This document shows, one piece after another, positions 1-10,767 of a stretch of 64,000 nucleotides of DNA. The position numbers were made by a program, and so were the translations under genes. How positions within the stretch are numbered: the stretch's first letter is position 1; each line of letters starts with the position of its first letter. The notes under the pieces were generated by a model. That model searched no databases. It was not told the origin of the DNA and was given only the letters and a program-made list of their open reading frames with translations. The stretch is from Cyclina sinensis (lineage: Eukaryota > Mollusca > Bivalvia > Venerida > Veneridae): positions 43,774,352 to 43,838,351 of the forward strand of contig JAAONU010000011.1 in assembly GCA_012932295.1 (NCBI GenBank), read 5' to 3'.

Positions 1-320
1 CCATCAACATGACCCTCGTGCCTATCAGCAGGGAGATAAAAAGGTAATAATAAGGGTTATGGTTCTTACATAAGACGTTCCTTGCATGGATGTCTACCCA
101 TGGGTAGGGTTTGAGGTCACTGGGTCAAGGTCAAGGTCACCATAGCTTGTAATAGATATTTCTACTTTCTGTCATAGAGCCTTTATTTATTGACAGATAT
201 TTTACATAATTGGTTTGTAGGCACTTAAAATTTTCAATTAAAAATGAAATACTGCTTAACAGCAAACCTACAGCCAAAGTACTCAGGTGAGCGATCAAGG
301 GCCATCATGGCCCTCTTGTT
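1..320 (+). mobile_element. Large dispersed repeat (family A), right end only
   Basis: The first 320 bases match the right-hand end of the repeat seen complete at 44611-46237 (same orientation) and 10768-12898 (opposite). Shared landmarks are a run of 'gaccttgaccttg'-like sequence, the phrase 'actcaggtgagcgat' and a terminal palindrome around GGGCCATCATGGCCC at 300-315. The rest of the element lies outside the window. No coding potential is seen. Confidence 0.8.
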
Positions 321-639
321 CATACATGCCATTTATAGTAAATTTTTTGTGCACAACTCCTCCTTCATTCATGTTTAAATGTTTGCATAATTAGCTCTAG
401 CTGATTTTTCAAGGGCAGATAACCCTCAAATTTATTTTGCCAAGTTATCCCCCTTTTTCAACTTAAAATTTTTTGGTTAATGCTCATTTCTCAAAAAGTG
501 TCAAAGATATTCCTTCCAAACTTGGAATACTTGATCACCAGCAAGGCGGTACAAAGATTTTTGGTACCCATATCCCTGGGGTCAAATTAGCTGCACCACA
601 AGGGTCACTGGATTTTGCTTAAGACTAAAAATAAACAAT

Positions 640-1160
640 TTATTATGCTTCCCGAAGGGCAAGCATATAGTTGCCAATTTTTCCGTCCGTCTGTCCATCA
701 TAATTTTTCCGTAGCATAACACAAAAACAATGAGAGATATCAAGACCCAACTTCATAGGTAGTTAGATCTCATTAAGGAGCAGTGCAGTGCAAAAGAACC
801 ATAACTCTTGCTTTATTAAATTTTCAGTTATTGCCCTTGAAATTTCTCATACTTATTTTTTGTCCGGGGCATATCTCACAAAGTATAAGAGTTATCAACT
901 TGAAACTTTTCTAAGTAGATAGATCTCATTGATGAGCAGTGCAGTGCACAAGAATCATAACTCTTGCTTTATTAATTTTTGAGTAATTGCCTTTTGAAAT
1001 TTCTCATACTTATTTTTTGTCCGGAGCATATCTCACAAAGTATAAGGGATATTAACATGAAACTTAATTGGTAGATAGATCTCTATGAGGAGAAGTGCAG
1101 CGTGCAAGAACCGTAACTCTAACTCTTGCATAATTTAGGAGTTATTGCCCTTTGTTATTT
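640..1160. repeat. Three degenerate ~150-bp tandem units
   Basis: Units begin near 720, 870 and 1030. Each carries 'agatctcatt..gagcagtgcagtg', then 'accataactcttgctttatta', then an 'attgccctt' and 'ttttttgtccgg' block. The wording resembles the array at 20056-21430, so both probably come from the same kind of tandem-repeat-bearing non-autonomous element. It starts with 'cccgaagggcaagcatat', an end also common in such repeats. No gene is apparent here or on to 2105. Confidence 0.65.
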
Positions 1161-2105
1161 TTCATACTTTAAAAAAAATACATATTAAAATAGCCCTTTT
1201 AGAATTGGCATTTATTCGAGGAGCATCCATCGGTTCTACCGATTTCTTGTTTACTTTTATTTTCGTTTGGATTAAAACTTCCTGAATTATGGCCCTTTGA
1301 ATTTTTATACAAATGTTCTGTAATTTATGATCTTGTCCACGCTTCATCTCAAAAACCACAGGTGACCATTGCCTTGTTTAGGGGGGCATTTGCGTCTGTG
1401 ACACATTTCTTTTTAAGTACTTACTCTTTGTCTGTCAATCAGTTAACCATACAAAAATATCCATTGTTTTCCCTTTCTGTGACAGATTCCAAATTGTGGG
1501 TGCATCAGTGTCAGACGGACAAGTCTAGTTATGGTTTACGTTGATTTGATGTCCGAAAGTTATCTGAATTTTTATTCAAAAGTAGATATCTAATTTTTTG
1601 CATTATTAAACTTTGATGGATTTCTTTTAAGATCAGTCTGACCTGCTTATATTTTTTGAATTGTAACATACAAGTGAATTAAACAAATGTTTATTACGTG
1701 AACTAAATAAAAACAGATAAATTTCTCTTGTATAGAATGATTGTACTTTTGACAAGTGATATTTTACTTGTGCACAAGCATGCCAACTGAAGTCCCACTT
1801 ATCTGTGCTTGAGGGATAAAGAAACAAACGGTGACATTATTTGCAATTTCTTGCGAACGCGTTGTTAAAAAGCAATGAAATCAGTGAAGTAACTCTCTAG
1901 GTAACAGTGCACGTGGTCCTGTATCGAATGTTGCATAACGGGATTGCGTAACAATGTCTCCCGGGGGAAAGCATGAAACGGGAAATACTCAGCACATCAG
2001 TGTTGTAACATTGAGTTACACAGCTCTTCTTACCACTAGGTAGTCTTCATAGAGACACATCATTTTCCGATATTTTGACTATTTTTGATAGCATTAAACA
2101 ATGGC
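1161..2105. other. No recognisable gene
   Basis: AT-rich sequence with only short ORFs of 60-65 codons that lack recognisable motifs and splice context. I see no RNA gene or clear repeat boundary. Confidence 0.5.
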
Positions 2106-2107
2106 AT

Positions 2108-2457
2108 GGTTTACGTAGGTTCAAAGGGGTCATGCAGGCCATTGCGATGATTATCCAAGGTCAAAGGAATTACACGTTGCCAGACTGTTCGGTGTCCATG
2201 TTTCCACTATAAAACAACTTTCTCACTAACATCAATATCCACCCACTTGTTTGGCCACCATACAGCATTTGTGGGACCAACTGGATAGACAGGTTCGACG
2301 ACGCCAGCCTCCCCCTGTTATTCTGACCCAACTGAGAGCAGCGCTTATAGAAGAGTCTGCCAACATCCCAATGAGGAGTATGAACCCACTCATGAACTCA
2401 ATGCCTGGGAGAATCAGGGCTGTGGAGAGAGCAAATGGGGGACATACCTGGTATTGA
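2108..2457 (+). pseudogene. Tc1/mariner-type transposase remnant
   Basis: The C-terminal part (2251-2457) reads HLWDQLDRQVRRRQPPP and continues to a terminal GGHTWY, the usual end of Tc1-like transposases (family pattern: ..HLWDEL.R..R....P...GGHT.Y). Upstream, about 2125-2215 in another frame, REKEL-like residues ending RLFGVHVSTI resemble the N-terminal helix-turn-helix of the same family. The DDE catalytic core between them is missing, so this is an internally deleted, frameshifted relic. Terminal inverted repeats were not located. Confidence 0.72.
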
Positions 2458-2623
2458 CTAGCCAGTTCCCACAATCAGTCCATTTCGATTTCAGATTACA
2501 TAGGTCTCTTTCGATTCCCTTCAATTACTCCTAAATCACTAACCAAATGCAAATCACAGATTTTGCGGTTTGTTCTGTATGGATTAATCTTCATTTTACT
2601 TGAAAATATTTAGGAAATAATAA

Positions 2624-2719
2624 GTATCCAGGCGTGGTTTATGGTAGAATAGAGTTCTTATGCGTAGAAATATATCACGAAGGCCGTAGGTTATTCTACG
2701 ATAAACCACAACTGGATAC
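2624..2719. repeat. 28-bp inverted repeat (hairpin, possible MITE)
   Basis: The arm at 2624-2651 (starting GTATCCAGGCGTGGTTTAT) is nearly the reverse complement of 2692-2719 (ending ATAAACCACAACTGGATAC), with about three or four mismatches and a 40-base loop. The hairpin sits just left of the foldback element at 2741. It may be a small transposon or part of a larger palindromic unit. Confidence 0.75.
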
Positions 2720-2740
2720 TTTTTATTTCGATTCTAACAC

Positions 2741-3524
2741 GGCCTATATGGCAAGCCAATTGTCCAATTATCACGTGAAACTATGTTTACGGTCGAAAAA
2801 CTAGGATTTACTGTTGATAAACCAGGTTTTTCAAACGTTAAACCTAGTGTTTCGAATATTAACTTATTTTTTCGAGCGAAATTATGGGTTAATGTCGTAA
2901 ACCGTAGTTTGCGCTCGTAAACCATAGATCACGTTTGAAAACACAAGTTTACGGTCGAAAATAAAGGTTACGTTTGTAAACTATCCTTTACGAGCGTAAA
3001 CCGGGGTTCAGGAGCGTAACAATAAGATAGCTAGTGTCCGTAAACATAGGATAACGGCTGAAATCCGTTGTTTAATTGAAAAAGAGAAAGAGACGAATAG
3101 GGGACCAGTCTATCAAAAACGTAGGATAACGGTCGTGAACCATAGTTTACGGACGTGAACCTAGGTTTACGTTTGATAAACTAAGTAACTGAGAAAAAAT
3201 ATGAATTTACGAACGTAAATATAGGTTTACAGTCGTTAACCTATGTTCACGGTCGCAAACCCAAGTTTACGGTGGTAATCTTAGGATAACGACCGAAATT
3301 CTAATATTATGTGAGAAACCTAGTTTATCGAACGTAAACATAAGATCACGAGCGTAAACTACGGTTTAGGGTCGTTATCCTATGTTTACGCTCGAAAATT
3401 GAGGTTAAAAATAGAAAAACCAGGTTTTACGTTTGAAAAACCTAGATTATCGACCGAAAATCCTAGTTTCACGAGCGTAAACATAGGTTCACGTAATAAT
3501 TGGACATTTGGCGTGCCATGGGCC
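2741..3524. mobile_element. Foldback-like element filled with TTTACG/CGTAAA palindromes
   Basis: The ends are inverted: 2741-2790 (GGCCTATATGGCAAGCCAAT...) against 3477-3524 (...TTGGCGTGCCATGGGCC), about 48-50 bp with some mismatches. The same TAACA follows or precedes the ends (2735-2739 and 3525-3529), a possible target duplication with one extra base on the left. The interior is a degenerate array of short units, roughly 20-30 bp apart, built on GTTTACG, CGTAAAC, AACCTAG and GGTCG, so many adjacent units can pair with each other. No ORF is credible. Family assignment is open: a foldback or MITE-like DNA element is the best description. Confidence 0.75.
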
Positions 3525-3929
3525 TAACAATAAACCACATTGTGAAATAAGTGTTAACTACTTCTTACGATCGTAAAAACATTTGTGTACGCTCCTGTGC
3601 TTGGCCGTTTAAATTTCCTCCCTCGATATATGTAAGAGTTGGCTTCCACATAATAAGTTGATCTATCCAATAAATGAACAAATAAACAACACACTTTTCA
3701 TCAGTTAATAATTTCTTTTTTTATTTCGAACTAAAATTGCAATTTACTAATAAATTAAATGTTCAAACAAATAAAAGATGGTCATGTTCTCAGATGCTAA
3801 AAATAGCTTATGTAAAACGTCACAAGGTCGCTTACACGAAAGTCGGCATACGGGTGTGAATTTTAATGTAGACACAATTAAGAGTATCATCAACAATTCC
3901 ATAGATGATGATACTCTTAGAACTGACAG
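3525..3929. other. No gene; small perfect hairpin
   Basis: AT-rich spacer. A perfect 11-bp inverted repeat lies at 3881-3891 and 3907-3917 (AGAGTATCATC and its complement) with a 15-base loop, directly before the LINE remnant. Nothing else is recognised. Confidence 0.5.
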
Positions 3930-4330
3930 TCCCTTGGGAAGTAAGAACGGATGAGGCCAATGAAAGGAAGCGGTCTAAGTACCAAGCACAGGCAGACTTG
4001 TGCAGGGAGAAAGGATTCACTACTTGGGTCTTCCCTGTGGAAGTAGGATGTAGGGGCTTCCCTGCCCAATCAGTTTAGAAAACCTTGGGAGCTATAGGCT
4101 TAAAGGGCAAGACAAGGAAAAGCTCAGTACGAGCTCTCAGTAGAGCAGCTGAAAGAGCGTCCAGCTGGCTCTGGCTCCGACGTAATGAAGCCACATGGAA
4201 GCCAGCACAGACAAGCAGTGCTTGATCCACACTGCTGCCCCGCCATCACGAGGGTGTACCGAGATAAGGGGCGAAACACCTGTTGACTGATGGGCACTCG
4301 GCTGATGATGTCTGTGTTAAGCAGCAGAAG
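3930..4330 (+). pseudogene. Non-LTR retrotransposon ORF2 C-terminal remnant
   Basis: From about 3941 one frame reads VRTDEANERKRSKYQAQAD, then a segment containing FPVEVGCRGFPAQSV before a TAG stop near 4074. Beyond it come residues of the type AVRALSRAAERASSWLWLRR. This resembles the region downstream of reverse transcriptase in LINE ORF2 proteins found in many fish and molluscs. That is recalled, not searched. Reverse transcriptase itself is absent and the frame is interrupted, so it is a 5'-truncated dead copy. Confidence 0.6.
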
Positions 4331-5229
4331 CTTTATCTCATCACAACATTTACATGGATTATTGACAGAAAACATTGCTCGGCTATTATTATTTCACAAA
4401 TTGTGCCCATTCGAGATCTAAGTAAATTGGCTTTTTGTGCCATTTTGCAGCCGAACTTTGTTGTTGTTGTACTACAGTAGTATTTACAAACATCACGTTA
4501 TTTTTATTCATAAAAAATTTATACGTTGGGTGACGGCGGTTCACGGAGCAGCCAAAACAACAAGCGCACGCGCGTGGTATAGTGCAGGATAACCCGAGTT
4601 TATTTTCTTCTTTGTATATATAGACTATTTTTAGATCGTGTTAGAATGAACATTATACTCAACGTCTTACACATACGAATACTTTTTAAAGGTAGTATAT
4701 CCGCACTTGGGTGTAACTCGGATTTTATCGTTGAGCTATATGTAACTTCAAGATTAAAAATTACAAAAACTAGAAAATATAACAAAAGAAACTGTCTTAA
4801 TTTCCGAGACCTACGGCCTGATAAGTGCATTTTTCACGATTCTAATTAATTAAAGTCGTTAGGTTTCATAACAAACGACTTTAAAGTCACATAGGCTCCA
4901 AAGATAAAGTCCGAGTAACGACCGATAACCGAATGCTTAAATTAGTTAGTTACTGTTATCTGATTGGTTAATGGCTAAAATGACGTCATGCTTAAGCTGA
5001 GAATAATCATCTTCAAAGTTTAGTCCCTGTGTTTCTTTATGCCTTGAGTATATATTTTTGATTGACAGTTCATTATTAAGATCTTTGTGATAGATTATTG
5101 TAACAGGTGTGTATTGTAATAGGAAATATTACATATACATGCATAGATTAAATGAGCAATGCTGATAAGATAATTAAAGTTCACAATGGAGGAACAACGA
5201 TATATGAAGTTCATTTTACTTGCTGAATG
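4331..5229. other. No recognisable gene
   Basis: AT-rich, with short ORFs that have no motif. A perfect 11-bp inverted repeat (TTAAAGTCGTT) is present at 4850-4860 and 4874-4884. No promoter or RNA gene could be supported. Confidence 0.5.
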
Positions 5230-6620
5230 GGTCTGTTAGTTCACCTGTACAGAAGCTCTAGGTGATGTCTTGTGACAAAAACCTGTCTGGCGTCCATCTT
5301 CCACAACTTGACATCTTGTATGAAACTACCAAAGTTGTTCAGTTCCATGCAGAATGCTGGTGTTATGGAAAAAAATCTTCATGTCTGAAACCGTCAGTAG
5401 CATTGTTTGGTAGACCTTTACCAAGTTTCTGCCGCAGTGGTTCTGAATTTTTACACAGACATGTAGACAATTTTTAAAATTTAATCTTTTTCTCTGAAAT
5501 GCCAGGGCAAGAATGCAGAATCGCTACAAAGATCATTGAAATTATATTCCTGAGATTACTTTTAGTCTTCACACAGGAGTCATTGTTATTTACATAGATA
5601 TTGCCAGGAAAAACTTCTATGAAACTGAAGGGCCTAGAGTCCATGTATTTTTAGTACACCTCTTGTTCAAATGATTACCCATGGGTCAAAACTGGCTCCA
5701 CCCTGGGAGTCACTAGTGTTTACATAGACTTCCATAGAAAAAAACCTTTTAGTCAAAACTATAAAGACCAGAGCTTAGATACGGTATAATATAGAGTTTG
5801 GTATTGAGTTATGGTCCTCAAAAAACATTTTCGAAATCATGGACCTAGTGTCAAAAGTAACTTACCTTAGGAGTACTTATTTCACTAATGCAGCATTTTA
5901 AAATAAATCTCTAAAATTGTAAGACCTATAGGTTTGATATTCTTGTATGTGGCATTGTCTAGTGGTTCTGTACCAAATGTTTTCAAATGAGGATCTGAAT
6001 AGACCCTGCCGTTTGGGTCAATAATTTGAAAAAGCTCAGAACTTTGGTGTTTAATATGTAGCATTATCTTGTGGTTCTCTACCAATTTTGTACAAGACAT
6101 GGCTATAGGTCAAAAATGACACAGCCCAATTTACTGAAATAGGATTTTTTAAAATCCTCTCATACACATTAAGCTTAAATAATTGGTGTGTTTCATTGCT
6201 CAGTGGTATTGTACTAAGTTGATCAAATCATGGCCCCTGAGGTCACTTATTGAACTAATATGTGATTTTTAAGTCTTCTTTAAAACCATAAGGCCCAGAC
6301 CTAGATGTTTGGTTTGTAATTTTGTCTAGTGGTTCTGTAACGTTCCAAAGTTTTTCAAATCTGGCCCAGGGACAAAAATTGCCCTATCCAGGACGTTACA
6401 AGTTTTTTGTGCTTTACAATGAAAAACAAAAAATCAGCTTAATAGAATTAATCAGATATTGTGGATGTTTCACATACACTACTAAGTGCAGCATACCATT
6501 TTCTCGTGCTTAATAGGGCTCAAAGGGCTTATAATAAGCAAAGACCCATCACGAATTCATTATTTCCTTATTTGCATATACATTCAGGTGAGCGCTTTAT
6601 GGCCATCATGACCCTCTAGT
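5230..6620 (+). mobile_element. Family A repeat, degenerate copy
   Basis: It starts with a 'gttcacctg..agctctaggtgatgtc' block equivalent to the left end of the copy at 44611 and ends with 'attcaggtgagcgctttatggccatcatgaccctc' type sequence at 6581-6616. Inside are decayed copies of the 'ggttctgtaccaa..ttcaaat..ggcccag' unit, repeated about every 150 bases. Short ORFs inside it are artefacts. Confidence 0.7.
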
Positions 6621-7161
6621 TTAAGTTATTGGTAACACATATTGTAAGTAGTCAGAATTATATACCAGAAAATTCAATTTACTTAATTTTGATAAAAATT
6701 ATATATTGTGGAGTACATTACATCTAACAGAATAAAAATGAAACAAATCATTTTCAAAGAAAGCTGAGCTGCTAACAAACAATGAGAATCATTTACACAT
6801 TGTTTAAATTTTATAATTATATATAGAAGAGCTAAGTGTTGGATAGTTATTTTACGTGCCAAAGTAACTCGCAGTCTGTGTGATAATGGTTCTGATAAAG
6901 ATAGATTGAATTATAGTGATTTGAGGACATTCTGAATGTGCAGCAATTGTTAGTTTCAAGTTGACAGTGGCGTGTAAAGACTTAATAAATATTTTGGACA
7001 AAATCATGTATATTGCATACAGTAACTTGTTTTATTTTTTTTCATTTTAAACATATCTATCACAATCACTAAACAAAGTCTGAATTCTCATATTTACAAA
7101 TTGACTGATTAAACGAAATCTTAAAATTGTACAAAACTTTGGTAAAGAAGCTTTTACCAGA
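6621..7161. other. 5' flank of the fucosyltransferase gene
   Basis: AT-rich and without repeats that I recognise. An in-frame TGA at 7102-7104 with no ATG between it and 7162 fixes the start of the following ORF. Any non-coding first exon could lie here; no TATA box is convincing. Confidence 0.45.
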
Positions 7162-8676
7162 ATGACATCCTGTATTCTTAAAAGTTTTATGGTGGGGATT
7201 ATAATAGTGGTAGTTACTATCATGCTAATTGAGGAAACGGCTGTATTTAGGCAGTTTAACAAATCAGAAAATAAGGAATTTAATGTTTATACCACAGGCT
7301 CTTTGTCTGCCAGATGTGTTAATGGTCTCGACCACAATGACGAAAATTCAAAAACAAACTCATGCGTGCAGAATGAAATAAATTCAAAAACAAACTTATC
7401 CGTGCAGAATGAAATGGCCGAAGATGGTGATGAATGGTCTCTTACGAGTGAAGTGAAATCAAGTTCACAGAACAGTAAAATTATTCCACAAGAATTAAAA
7501 GAAGCAGATAAAGCAATAGAAAAAAATAAGGATTTAATGAACAAATCTGCTTCAGAGAAACAAGTTGGTTTGACAACACTGTCAGTTGAAACAGATGAAA
7601 CTCAGACAAAAGTGATTGCCTTATTTCGTCTTCATGAGGGCCTTTTACGTAAAAAAGTTATGAAAGTTGATATGTCCTCTTGTTTGGCATACAAAAACTG
7701 TAAAATTATTGATATTGAAAGGTTAAAGAACAGAATTATTGATGCTGACGCTGTAATTTTTGAAGGAAGAAAAGTACCAGGTTTGCTTCCAAGGCGTGTC
7801 AATGAGAATCAAGTGTTTTTGTTTATGGATTTAGAGCCTCCTTTATACAACCATAAAACCGACTTTTATACGAGCCGATTCTACAATTTCTTTAACTATA
7901 CAATGACATATAGACTTGATTCGTCTATTCCATTACTATATGATTCTATTGCTTCAAGATCTTCTTTAATCCATAACATATTTAAATCATTTGAGTATGG
8001 AGAGCAATTCGGCAGGGATAATATTGATTCTCAGATTTTCAAAGACTTTGCTGACAATCAAGATGATCTTATAAGAAATTACAGTCACATTTTTCAGCAG
8101 AAGAAAAGGTCTGTTGTATGGCTTGTCAGCCACTGTAACACATCAAGCAAACGAGAAAAATATGTTGAAGAGATGCAGAAATATATCAATGTTGATATTA
8201 TTGGTAGGTGTAGTAAGTCTCACATCTGCCCAAATGTAAAGGTGCGCAAGGCTGTGTGTGAAGACAGTCTTGCACAAACTTACAAATTCTATATTGCCTT
8301 TGAAAATTCTATTTGTGAACACTATATTACAGAGAAAGTATATCACTGGTTTGGCCGTGATATTATAACAATAGTGCGAGGTGCAAGACGTTATGATAAT
8401 TTTCTACCTAAGGGTTCTTTTACTGATACAGATCACTTTGAGTCACCTAAGGATCTTGCTCTGTATCTGAGGAAACTTGGAGCTAATGAAAAGGAGTATA
8501 TTGATATTTTGCGAAGAAAAGACAATTATAAAGTTGTCGATGACAAGGCACGAGAACAGATGGCATTCTATAATTTATGTTACAGGCTCAACAACATCGG
8601 GCGAAATGAAAATGTCATCCCAGATATCAACCAATGGTGGAATGAAAATGTTTGTTTAAACATTGACAGTCTGTAA
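7162..8676 (+). CDS. Alpha-1,3-fucosyltransferase-like protein (GT10), intronless
   Basis: Predicted Golgi type II membrane enzyme transferring fucose from GDP-fucose to glycan acceptors. The 504-residue ORF begins with a short cytoplasmic tail and one hydrophobic anchor (about residues 9-23), then a polar stem to about residue 140, then a GT10 catalytic region. Seen motifs: VFLFMDLEPPLYN, TMTYRLDSSIP, VVWLVSHCN (about 318-326), VDIIGRC, and the diagnostic FYIAFENSICEHYITEKV (about 376-393), the donor-binding signature of alpha-1,3-fucosyltransferases. Length is somewhat above the usual 350-450 because of the long stem. The stem holds a 12-residue tandem duplication (7345-7380 and 7381-7416). 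The start is supported by an upstream in-frame stop at 7102. Single-exon structure is common in this family. Linkage and acceptor specificity cannot be told from sequence. Confidence 0.92.
   Translation: MTSCILKSFMVGIIIVVVTIMLIEETAVFRQFNKSENKEFNVYTTGSLSARCVNGLDHNDENSKTNSCVQNEINSKTNLSVQNEMAEDGDEWSLTSEVKSSSQNSKIIPQELKEADKAIEKNKDLMNKSASEKQVGLTTLSVETDETQTKVIALFRLHEGLLRKKVMKVDMSSCLAYKNCKIIDIERLKNRIIDADAVIFEGRKVPGLLPRRVNENQVFLFMDLEPPLYNHKTDFYTSRFYNFFNYTMTYRLDSSIPLLYDSIASRSSLIHNIFKSFEYGEQFGRDNIDSQIFKDFADNQDDLIRNYSHIFQQKKRSVVWLVSHCNTSSKREKYVEEMQKYINVDIIGRCSKSHICPNVKVRKAVCEDSLAQTYKFYIAFENSICEHYITEKVYHWFGRDIITIVRGARRYDNFLPKGSFTDTDHFESPKDLALYLRKLGANEKEYIDILRRKDNYKVVDDKAREQMAFYNLCYRLNNIGRNENVIPDINQWWNENVCLNIDSL
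7345..7416 (+). repeat. 36-bp tandem duplication in the GT10 stem
   Basis: Two adjacent 36-bp copies encode NSKTNSCVQNEI and NSKTNLSVQNEM-type segments. The frame is kept. It lengthens the stem region only and leaves the catalytic domain untouched. Confidence 0.85.
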
Positions 8677-9479
8677 AATTAAAAACCACCTTTGGAGGAT
8701 TTGGGCCAGGAAACATTTACTAGTCTGAAGAAAAAACATTCCTCTCCTTACCACACCTATTCAGATAGAATGGTATTGATTCAGCTGCATCATCAGCAAG
8801 TTTAAAAATAGTTTGTTCAATAAATATCAATTCAAAAGTTGCTTTGATACAATTTGCAGCTGTAAATTTGTGTCAGTTAAAATTGATGAAATAGATATTG
8901 CAACCACCATCTCTTCTGTAAAATATGATGTTCCTGAAGTAGTAGAAGTCAATGACAAGTTATATAAAGAACAGTAATTGGATAGTATCCTCACGTAAGT
9001 AACTGAACAAAAGGGCCATGATCACCATATACTTATCACTTGAGTACCATTGAAGTAAACAGTATGGCCAATGAAAGACAATCAACTAAAATACAGAATA
9101 ATCCGACTTCCAAAATTATGTTCACTTAATGTCAAGTGCAACCAGATTTATGCAAGTAGTTCAAATTTCAGTGCTGAAGCTTAGGAAACAATGAAGTAGA
9201 TGAAGTTGAAGTTAAAATCTACATGCAAAACTACATAATTATGGTCTAAATTTCATACACTTCTTTACCATGCACACTGATATATTAATCCGTCCTCACT
9301 GGCGTTGTCAGATAATTAGGCCATATACATTGATGACCTCCTAAATCATAAATAGCAAAAAGTAGAGATATGGTATTTTTCACCTCATCACGACGACTTT
9401 ATTCATACATTGTCTTTTTGTCAAGTTTTACGCCAAAAATTGTCAAAATACGCTTAGAGCACAGCAACCAATTTTTTGT
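8677..9479. other. 3' flank of GT10 gene; poly(A) signal at 8819-8824
   Basis: A canonical AATAAA lies at 8819-8824, 143 bases after the stop codon, and is the likely cleavage signal of the plus-strand GT10 gene. The remaining sequence to 9479 is AT-rich and without a recognised gene or repeat. Confidence 0.55.
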
Positions 9480-10545
9480 TTGCTCATCCGAGCAAATGCT
9501 CGGGGTTAATTAATGTGATCACCCTGTGTCCGTCGTCAAAATTTTACTTAAAATTACATCTCCTCCTAACTATAAGGCTATTTTTAACCAAATTTGATAG
9601 AATTGTTCCTTATATTGCCTTTTTCTAAAATTACTCAAACCGTTCCGCTCCATTGCACATAAGGGCTGCAAAAACTAAAAATAGAACAAAATTCAAACAA
9701 CATCCCAAGGTGATTTTTCACCAAATTTCACAGAAAAGTTCCTGATATAGTCCTCTATTAAAGTTGCTAAAACAGTTCCACTACACTAAACATATTGGCC
9801 ACCAGAGCTAAAATAGATTTTCTTCAATATTTGGCTTCAAATGACATCTCTTCCAAAACCACTTGGCCATTTTAAAAAATTTGACTGAAATGTTTCTTGT
9901 ATTGCCCTTTCCTAAAATTGCTCAAACCGTTCCACTTCTTTGCACATAAGGGCTGCAAAAGCTAAAACGGAAAAAAAAGGAAACAGCATCTCCTCCTCAA
10001 CAGCAAAGTAATTTTCCATCAAATTTCACAAAAATGTTCCTACATAACCCTCTATTAAAATTGCTAAAAGGGTTCCTTTTCTTTGAAAACTTGGCCGCCA
10101 GAGCTTAATATAGATTTCCGTCAATATTTGGCTTCAAATGACATCTTCCCCAAAACCTCTTGGCCTGATTAAAACCAAATTTGACAGAAGTGTTCCTTAC
10201 ATTGCCTTTTTCTATTATTGCTCAAAGGGTTCTGCTCCATTGCACATAAGGGCTGCAAAAGCTAAAAAAAGAAAAAAAATCAAACAATATCTCCCCCTAA
10301 ATGTGCAGGATATTTCCCACCAAATTAAGATTGATTTTAGTCAATATTTTTTCTTCAAAAGACATCTCTTCACAAGCTGCTATCTAGAAATTGCTTCTGC
10401 CCAATGGGTTTTAGTTGTATAATATATGAGATCTTTGAAAATCTTCAATAAGAAAATGTAATATTGCATCTGATGTTTGCTTAACAGCAGACCCTGAACC
10501 AAAGTACTTAGATGAGTGATCCAGGGCCATCATGGCCCTCTTGTT
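9480..10545 (+). mobile_element. Family A repeat copy, forward
   Basis: The left end has the hairpin 'GCTCATCCGAGC..ATGCTCGGGG' and 'gtgatcaccctgtgtccgtcgtc' (9480-9535). The right end has 'gtgatccagggccatcatggccctcttgtt' type sequence (10516-10545). Three or four internal units of about 300 bases carry 'catctcctcctaa', 'ttgcctttttctaaaattgctcaaa' and 'ttgcacataagggctgcaaaa'. The internal units differ from those of the copies at 10768 and 44611, although the ends agree. Confidence 0.78.
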
Positions 10546-10767
10546 AAATAAAAATAAAATATGCGCACCACCTTTTTCTATGCAAAAATGTTTTGCGGAA
10601 AAATAGTGCAGTCATAAAAGCAATCTAAAACTTGATTGACTAAAAAATGAAAAACTGGAAAAAAAAACTACTGTTAATTCAGATAATTAGCATAAAATGT
10701 TTGAGCCTTTTCAGCAAACAGATGTTCCACACATGTACAGTTAAACTGGGATCATGAATCACGATAT

